From positions 62,001-126,000 of the forward strand of contig NZ_BCVE01000003.1 of NCBI RefSeq assembly GCF_001591585.1: DNA of 64,000 bases. The letters are read 5' to 3'. This DNA comes from Niallia circulans NBRC 13626. GTDB taxonomy: Bacteria; Bacillota; Bacilli; Bacillales; Cytobacillaceae. A program made the translations under genes and the position numbers. Position 1 is the first letter of the stretch; every line of letters begins with the position of its first letter. The notes below the pieces were generated by a model. It ran no database searches, was not told where the DNA came from, and saw only the letters and a list, made by a program, of their open reading frames with translations. Below, one piece after another: positions 59,084-64,000 of the stretch.

Positions 59084-59112
59084 AAGAGTGTTTTTACATA
59101 GACCTTTTTTTG
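59071..59112 (+). terminator. terminator of the MATE gene, overlapping its stop
   Basis: AAGGTCTATGTAAAA and its complement form a stem (59071-59107) with a GAGTG loop, followed by T7. The upstream arm contains the last codons and the TAA (59081-59083). Confidence 0.92.
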
Positions 59113-59132
59113 GGTTTGGCTGATAAATTGTA

Positions 59133-59207
59133 TTTTTCGCGAATTTTCTCTTCTTTTTCGCGAATTTCTCAAGTGTTTTCGCGAATACTTCCCCTCTTTT
59201 CGCGAAT
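59133..59207. repeat. four 21-bp-phased TTTTCGCGAAT repeats
   Basis: The core CGCG starts at 59138, 59159, 59180 and 59201, exactly 21 bases apart each time, within TTTTCGCGAAT; TTCGCGAA is itself palindromic. The copies are all in the same orientation. They sit between the MATE terminator and the sugar-acid operon promoter. Confidence 0.8.
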
Positions 59208-59273
59208 ACCCTCCCCAATAATGTTCATATTATCCCCTTCTCCTACTTTTTCCCTAATTATTGAATTAATTAT

Positions 59274-59318
59274 TGAAAAGCGCTTTCATTCCATTTATAA
59301 TATCACTAAACCGGTTTA
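59274..59318 (+). promoter_or_regulatory. operon control region: CcpA cre and LacI-type operator
   Basis: TGAAAAGCGCTTTCA (59274-59288) is a strong cre for CcpA. TAAACCGGTTTA (59307-59318) is a perfect palindrome that recurs at 63550-63561 before the last gene, so it is the probable site of the LacI-family protein encoded at 62455. Clear promoter hexamers were not resolved. Confidence 0.75.
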
Positions 59319-59348
59319 CTAAATCGTTTTATGAAAGGTGAGATATAA

Positions 59349-60134
59349 ATGTCTGCTATATATATCCCTTTGAACTCCTTTTTTGACGAAAAAATTGCAA
59401 CGAAAGATTTACTTCAAGCCATTTCAATCATTGCAAAATCAAAAGCCTCCGGAATTGAAATTAGGAGAGAATTATTACATGAAGAGGAATTGCTAACAAC
59501 CTTACAGCTTATACAGCCTATTCTCCAGCATTCTAACTTATTTACCGTTTACTCTGCTCCCATTCCAGTTTGGAACAATGCGGGTGCTGTAAACGAGCAA
59601 GCACTTCATACTATCTTGGAGGAGAGCAGGATTCTCTCAGCAAAATGGGTTAAGCTCCCCCTGGGACATTATTTGGAGAACAAATCAGAGCTGCACTCCT
59701 TATGGAACATCATCCAGAACTACCCTTCTCTTTCCTTATTAGTGGAAAATGATCAAACAATGGAAGGGGGAAAAATCCAGCCGTTAGCATCCTTTTTTGA
59801 AAACGCTTCTAATTTGGAGATGCCAATCAAAATGACATTTGATATAGGCAACTGGATAATTCAGGAGGAAGATGCATTGACAGCATTTCAAATTTTCCAA
59901 CCATATATTTTTTATTTTCATTTAAAACATGTATTTAAACAAGGCAAGCATTTTTTTACCGATCCCTTACCACTTGATCCAAATGCATTTTGGCGAAAAA
60001 TGGATTATTTGATTCCGGCTGCCATTCCGAGAGCATTGGAGTTTTCCTTGGAGAGATCAAGCTTGGAGATTAATAAATTTATAGAGATTGTCCATGCAAA
60101 TCAAGGGAGGGAAAAATCACATGCACTCAATTGA
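59349..60134 (+). CDS. xylose-isomerase-like TIM-barrel protein
   Basis: 261 residues. AP-endonuclease-2/xylose isomerase-like barrel: GIEIRRELLHEE with the Glu of strand 2, LLVENDQT with Glu of strand 5, KMTFDIGNWI with Asp of strand 6, FHLKHV with His of strand 7, and LEFSLERSS at strand 8. These are the places of metal ligands and the catalytic Glu in sugar epimerases/isomerases of this group. First gene of the operon, ATG 59349 with AAAGGTG. It overlaps the kinase gene by 14 bases. Substrate is probably a sugar acid or keto-sugar; unproven. Confidence 0.75.
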   Translation: MSAIYIPLNSFFDEKIATKDLLQAISIIAKSKASGIEIRRELLHEEELLTTLQLIQPILQHSNLFTVYSAPIPVWNNAGAVNEQALHTILEESRILSAKWVKLPLGHYLENKSELHSLWNIIQNYPSLSLLVENDQTMEGGKIQPLASFFENASNLEMPIKMTFDIGNWIIQEEDALTAFQIFQPYIFYFHLKHVFKQGKHFFTDPLPLDPNAFWRKMDYLIPAAIPRALEFSLERSSLEINKFIEIVHANQGREKSHALN

Positions 60135-61086
60135 TGTCATTACATTTGGCGAGGCCATGGCAATGTTTATAGCCGACTCTTGCGGCCCACTACATGAGGT
60201 ACAGCATTTTACAATGGAACTGGCAGGTGCGGAAACAAATGTAGCAATCGGCTTAGCTAAATTAGGATATAAAGCTAGCTTTGTAAGTAAAGTTGGTGCT
60301 GATGCCTTTGGAAAATTTATAACGGAAAACCTCCAAAAGAATCGAGTTCATATAGAACAAATCATGACAGATGCATATTTCCCAACTGGATTTCAATTAA
60401 AGTCACGGGTAACCAAAGGTGATCCAGAAGTCCAATATTTCCGAAAAGGCTCTGCTGCAAGCCATCTAGCTATCGCGGACTTTGATGAAGATTATTTTCA
60501 GAAAGCAAAGCATCTGCATATGACTGGGATTCCATTAGCACTTTCCTTGGAAACTAGAGATTTTGCTCAGCATGCTTTATCGTTTTTTAAAAGGGAGCGT
60601 AAAAAGGTTTCTTTTGATCCAAATTTAAGGCCAAATCTTTGGAATTCAGAAAAGGAAATGGTAGATACCATCAATTTCTTCGCAAAACAAGCGAACTATG
60701 TATTACCAGGATTAGAGGAAGGCATCAAACTAACGGGCTATCAAACACCTGCTGATATTGGTTCCTATTATTTAGACGCTGGCGTGGAATTAGTTATCAT
60801 CAAACTTGGCGCGCAAGGTGCCTATTATAAATCCCCTACAGAAGAAGGAACCATCTATGGCTATCCTGTAGCAAAGGTGATTGATACAGTTGGTGCAGGG
60901 GACGGTTTTGCTGTTGGAGTAATAAGTGGGTTCTTAGAGGGTCTTACTGTAGAGGAATCCGTGCAGCGAGGAAATGCAATTGGTGCATTAGCTGTACAAT
61001 CGCTTGGTGACAATACTGGCTATCCGGATAAACAAGAACTTAGGCATTTTATAAACAATCAATCTCAAAGGAGTGTACGTATATGA
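60121..61086 (+). CDS. PfkB-family sugar kinase, 2-keto-3-deoxygluconate kinase type
   Basis: 321 residues from ATG 60121 with GGGAGGG upstream; the longer frame from 60088 overlaps the previous gene more. N-terminal DVITFGEAMAMF, PfkB signature 1 GGAETNVAIGLAKLGYKASFVSKVGADAFG-like block, RKGSAASHL, and signature 2 DTVGAGDGFAVGVISG with the catalytic Asp. Typical of KdgK, which makes 2-keto-3-deoxy-6-phosphogluconate. Translationally coupled on both sides (overlaps of 14 and 4 bases). Fructokinase or ribokinase are less likely given the LacI/KdgR-like neighbour. Confidence 0.8.
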   Translation: MHSIDVITFGEAMAMFIADSCGPLHEVQHFTMELAGAETNVAIGLAKLGYKASFVSKVGADAFGKFITENLQKNRVHIEQIMTDAYFPTGFQLKSRVTKGDPEVQYFRKGSAASHLAIADFDEDYFQKAKHLHMTGIPLALSLETRDFAQHALSFFKRERKKVSFDPNLRPNLWNSEKEMVDTINFFAKQANYVLPGLEEGIKLTGYQTPADIGSYYLDAGVELVIIKLGAQGAYYKSPTEEGTIYGYPVAKVIDTVGAGDGFAVGVISGFLEGLTVEESVQRGNAIGALAVQSLGDNTGYPDKQELRHFINNQSQRSVRI

Positions 61087-62363
61087 ATACCCTTTCTAAA
61101 AAAAGATGGATTCGTCTTATCCCGATTGTTTTTATTACTTATAGCTTAGCTTATTTAGACAGAGCAAATTATAGTTTTGGAGCTGCTGGCGGCTTGGCAG
61201 AGGATTTAAATATTACTGCGGCTACCTCTTCTCTGCTTGGCGCGTTATTCTTTTTAGGATATTTCTTCTTTCAAATTCCAGGAGCTCATTACGCAGAGAA
61301 TAAGAGCGCAAAAAAACTAATATTTTGGTCATTAATCCTTTGGGGTTTCTTAGCAACAGCCACTGGCCTCATTTCCAATGTGAACATATTATTCGTTATA
61401 CGCTTTAGCTTAGGGGTAGTAGAAAGTGCTGTTATGCCTGCGATGCTAGTATTTCTAAGTCATTGGTTTACAAAGGCAGAGCGTTCTCGCGCAAATACCT
61501 TCCTCATTCTAGGAAATCCGGCAACCGTTTTATGGATGAGTATTGTATCTGGTTATATTCTTGAATCTCTCGGTTGGAGATGGATGTTTATATTAGAAGG
61601 TTTACCTGCCGTTATCTGGGCATTTTTATGGTGGAAACTAGTCAATGATCATCCGAAAGATGCAAAATGGCTTAACAGCGACGAAAAGGCTGCCATTCAT
61701 CAAGCTTTGTTAGAAGAACAAAAAGAACTTAAACCAGTTAAGGACTATCGTGAAGCATTTAAGTCAAAGACTGTTATCCTGCTTAGTCTTCAATATGCAC
61801 TTTGGAGTATTGGCGTATATGGTTTTGTGATGTGGCTTCCTACTATTATTAATTCAGCCCCAAATGCAAGTATTGTAACAACGGGCTGGCTTGCATCAAT
61901 TCCTTATGTACTAGCATGTGTGTTAATGTTAGCGGTTTCTTATTTCTCAGATAAATATCAAAATCGCAAACTTTTTGTCTATCCATTTCTCTTAATTGGA
62001 GCAATTTGCTTCTATGGCTCCTATTTAATTGGCACAAGTAATTTCTGGTTATCCTTTATTCTCCTTTCTATTGCTGGAGGAGCAATGTATGCACCTTATG
62101 GCCCTTTCTTTGCGATTATTCCAGAAATCCTTCCTAGAAACGTCTCTGGCGGGGCAATGGCATTAATCAATAGTATGGGAGCATTAGGTTCTTTCGCTGG
62201 AGCCTATATCGTTGGCTATTTAAATGATTTAACTGGTGGTTTTGGAGCTTCTTATAATTTCATGGCAATATCCTTATTATTGTCAGCTATTTTAACAATT
62301 ATTGCTACAAAAAAGGAAAAGAAGGTAATAGAAAAATTAGCACAGCAACCATTGCATGACTAA
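61083..62363 (+). CDS. MFS transporter of the anion:cation symporter (ACS) family
   Basis: 426 residues, 12 membrane segments. IPIVFITYSLAYLDRANYSFGAAGGLAEDL (TM1 with DRANxS signature) and PGAHYAENKSAKKLIFWSLILWGFLATATG fit the hexuronate/sugar-acid/tartrate ACS branch. It shares ATGA (61083-61086) with the kinase stop. It presumably brings in the sugar acid degraded by this operon. Confidence 0.85.
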   Translation: MNTLSKKRWIRLIPIVFITYSLAYLDRANYSFGAAGGLAEDLNITAATSSLLGALFFLGYFFFQIPGAHYAENKSAKKLIFWSLILWGFLATATGLISNVNILFVIRFSLGVVESAVMPAMLVFLSHWFTKAERSRANTFLILGNPATVLWMSIVSGYILESLGWRWMFILEGLPAVIWAFLWWKLVNDHPKDAKWLNSDEKAAIHQALLEEQKELKPVKDYREAFKSKTVILLSLQYALWSIGVYGFVMWLPTIINSAPNASIVTTGWLASIPYVLACVLMLAVSYFSDKYQNRKLFVYPFLLIGAICFYGSYLIGTSNFWLSFILLSIAGGAMYAPYGPFFAIIPEILPRNVSGGAMALINSMGALGSFAGAYIVGYLNDLTGGFGASYNFMAISLLLSAILTIIATKKEKKVIEKLAQQPLHD

Positions 62364-62454
62364 TTTTTAAGCGTTTTCCTCTTTCGCTTTCTTGTAACGG
62401 TAGATTGTTTTATACTAAAAAAGAATCTATTAATGTAGCGAGAGAGGAAAACAA

Positions 62455-63459
62455 ATGGCGAAAGTAACCATGGCGGATGTAGCGAAATATGCAGGTGTCT
62501 CTAAAAGCACCGTTTCACAATATATCAACAAGCGTTATGAATATATGGGAGAAGACACAAGGAAAAAAATCAAAAGTGCCATTGAACAACTAGGGTATCA
62601 TCCCAATTATATTGCACGGAGCCTAAAACAAAAGAAAACTTCTATGATTGGAATTATTGTTGCTGATATTGTCCATCGATTTTCGACAGAAATCTGCCGT
62701 TCTATTGAAGATTACTGTTTCGAACATGATTATCAGGCAATCATTTGCAACGCTGATAACAATCCCAAAAAGGAACGAACATATATAGAAACATTGCGTG
62801 CCAAACAGGTAGATGGTCTGATTATTTTTCCAACAGGGCAAAACACCGATATTTATGCCAAAATGATAGAGGAAGATTATCCCGTTGTCTTTATGGATCG
62901 AGATATTCCGGAAATAGATGCTCCTTTTATTCTATCCACAAATGTAGAATCAAGCTATCACGCAATTAAATTATTTTTGGAAAATGGGCACAGGAATATA
63001 GCTATTTTGACACAGCCATTAACTATTTCGACAAGAAAAGAACGAATTGAAGGCTATAAGAAAGCTTTGCTAGAAAACTCTATAGACATTTGCGAAGACA
63101 ATATTATTAGCTCAGAAATAGAAAATGTGAAGAATGAATTACATCACCTATTTCAAAAAAAGAACCCACCTACTGCTATTCTAGCAGGTAATGATTTAGT
63201 GTTCTTAGAGACTTTAGCATTTTTACAGGAAAAGAAACTACGTATTCCTGAAGATGTATCCCTAATTGTTTTTGATAATTTTCCTTTTGCACATCTTTCT
63301 AATCCTCCAATGACTATGATTGCACAGCCTGCATTTGAAATGGGAAAAAAGGCTACGGAAATATTATTAAAACAAGTTAACAAGGAATATTTTAAAGTAG
63401 AAAAAATTATTTATCCTTGTGAATTAATTGTTAGACAATCCTCAATAAAGAAAATATAA
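62455..63459 (+). CDS. LacI family repressor, KdgR-like
   Basis: 334 residues. N-terminal helix-turn-helix VTMADVAKYAGVSKSTVSQYINKRYEYMGEDTRKKIKSAIEQLGYHPN with the hinge, then a periplasmic-binding-protein-like core (MIGIIVADIVHRF, DGLIIFPTGQ, RIPEDVSLIVFDNF). The GAGAGAGG before ATG 62455. It lies inside the operon, and the TAAACCGGTTTA palindromes at 59307 and 63550 flank its target genes, as expected of a KdgR-type repressor relieved by KDG or a related acid. Confidence 0.85.
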   Translation: MAKVTMADVAKYAGVSKSTVSQYINKRYEYMGEDTRKKIKSAIEQLGYHPNYIARSLKQKKTSMIGIIVADIVHRFSTEICRSIEDYCFEHDYQAIICNADNNPKKERTYIETLRAKQVDGLIIFPTGQNTDIYAKMIEEDYPVVFMDRDIPEIDAPFILSTNVESSYHAIKLFLENGHRNIAILTQPLTISTRKERIEGYKKALLENSIDICEDNIISSEIENVKNELHHLFQKKNPPTAILAGNDLVFLETLAFLQEKKLRIPEDVSLIVFDNFPFAHLSNPPMTMIAQPAFEMGKKATEILLKQVNKEYFKVEKIIYPCELIVRQSSIKKI

Positions 63460-63471
63460 AAGATCTATCTG

Positions 63472-63518
63472 AGAAGCGTTCCTTCTAAACTTATTGAGAT
63501 GAGCAGAATAACGCTTCT
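63472..63518 (+). terminator. stem after the lacI-type gene, probable terminator
   Basis: AGAAGCGTT (63472-63480) and AACGCTTCT (63510-63518) pair perfectly across a 29-base loop; AT-rich sequence with TTTTTA follows at 63533. Long loop, so moderate support. Confidence 0.45.
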
Positions 63519-63549
63519 ATACATCTATTAAAAATTTTTACCGTTTAAA

Positions 63550-63561
63550 TAAACCGGTTTA
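63550..63561 (+). promoter_or_regulatory. second LacI-type operator before the HPS-like gene
   Basis: TAAACCGGTTTA, identical to the site at 59307-59318, 25 bases before the start codon. An adjacent half-site CCGTTTAAA (63541-63549) may extend it. Confidence 0.75.
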
Positions 63562-63586
63562 GTATTGAAAGAAAGGACGGTTGACA

Positions 63587-64000
63587 ATGATTATTCAATT
63601 AGCTTTGGACCGATTAACTATTTCTGAAGCAATTCGTATAGCCCAGTTAGTAGAAGCTGATATTGACTGGATTGAAGTTGGGACCTCTCTAATCAAGGAA
63701 TTTGGAATAGACAGCGTCCGCCAAATGAGAAAAGCATTTCCTCATAAAAAAATCCTTGCTGACACGAAAACAATGGATAATGCGAAATATGAAGCAGAGA
63801 TTAGCTTTGCTGCCGGGGCAGATATTATCACAGTTATGGGAACAGCCCCAAAAGTAACCATTGAGACATGTATGGAAGTAGCGAAAAAGAAGCAAAAAAA
63901 AGTAATGATTGATTTATTAAACACGTCCAGAGAACAAATGATATCACTTGCCACGATTAAGGATGCTATTTTTTGCTACCATATAAGTAAGGATGAGCAA
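63587..64000 (+). CDS. hexulose-6-phosphate synthase / 3-keto-gulonate-6-P decarboxylase-type protein (5' part)
   Basis: 138 codons are present from ATG 63587 (GGACGG upstream) and the frame runs off the end. IIQLALDRLTISEAIRIAQLVEADIDWIEVGTSLIKEFG and ILADTKTMDNAKYEAEISFAAGADIITVMG are the OMP-decarboxylase-superfamily HPS/KGPDC blocks; the DTKTMD motif bears the metal and phosphate-site residues. Members either make hexulose-6-P from formaldehyde and ribulose-5-P or decarboxylate 3-keto-L-gulonate-6-P. In this sugar-acid operon the decarboxylase or a new aldolase role seems likely; the missing half would decide. Confidence 0.82.
   Translation, partial: MIIQLALDRLTISEAIRIAQLVEADIDWIEVGTSLIKEFGIDSVRQMRKAFPHKKILADTKTMDNAKYEAEISFAAGADIITVMGTAPKVTIETCMEVAKKKQKKVMIDLLNTSREQMISLATIKDAIFCYHISKDEQ

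Noticed and set aside
59133-59207. CRISPR array
   Set aside because: Repeats are only 11 bases with 10-base gaps, far too short for CRISPR repeats and spacers, and no cas genes are present.

Overview
The window is AT-rich, has strong AAGGAGG-type ribosome binding sites and many Rho-independent terminators, and its genes closely match Bacillaceae families (TnrA, NiaP, YojF/BshB2, Ald/AdeR, CydABCD, LicR-type regulators). It is most likely chromosomal DNA of a Bacillus-like Firmicute, possibly of the Niallia/Cytobacillus type; the genus is a guess. No rRNA, tRNA, CRISPR array, transposase or phage gene was seen.

Layout. 1-7.1 kb: the 5' part of moaE, pdxK, the yojF-bshB2 bacillithiol pair, a MarR-like-operator-controlled esterase, an SRPBCC protein, and an ABC exporter whose permease carries an in-frame stop, followed by a TetR regulator. 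7.1-14.4 kb: a HAD phosphatase and the cydABDC cytochrome bd operon. 14.5-26 kb: housekeeping and metabolic genes (YbaK-like deacylase, methyltransferase, TrxR-like flavoprotein, GH4 glycosidase, ThrE-type exporter pair, tnrA with its own TnrA box, a 45-codon small gene, an ABC exporter, ald-adeR). 26-43 kb: two beta-glucoside/chitobiose PTS operons. The first is in the order IIB-IIC-IIA-GH4-ChbG under a GntR repressor; the second is IIC-GH1-IIB-IIA under a LicR-like activator. Between them lie a cluster of phased DnaA-box-like sites, a TPP-riboswitch-controlled thiW, an NMT1/ThiY-like ABC importer and a CodY-box-preceded SBF symporter. 43-45 kb: an NADH oxidase behind an array of Crp/Fnr-type sites.

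45-54.7 kb is the most unusual part. On the minus strand, a PucR-type activator gene is followed by an Asp/Glu/hydantoin racemase, an OPT oligopeptide transporter, DUF917, DUF1177, AroM, an M29 aminopeptidase, an NfrA-like flavoprotein, and two overlapping TTG-started genes that resemble AlbA and AlbB, the subunits of cyclodipeptide oxidase. No cyclodipeptide synthase is present. I read the group as a candidate catabolic pathway for imported cyclic dipeptides or related cyclic amides; that substrate is inference.

54.7-64 kb: a PTS EIIC_2-type membrane protein with an attenuator-like leader, the niacin transporter niaP, a MATE exporter, four 21-bp-phased TTTTCGCGAAT repeats, and a CcpA/LacI-controlled sugar-acid operon (TIM-barrel protein, KDG-type kinase, MFS transporter, KdgR-like repressor, and the start of a hexulose-phosphate-synthase-type gene that runs off the window).

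Starts were moved downstream from the longest reading frame wherever a good ribosome binding site and family N-termini called for it. All assignments come from reading the sequence and from memory of families; nothing was searched.
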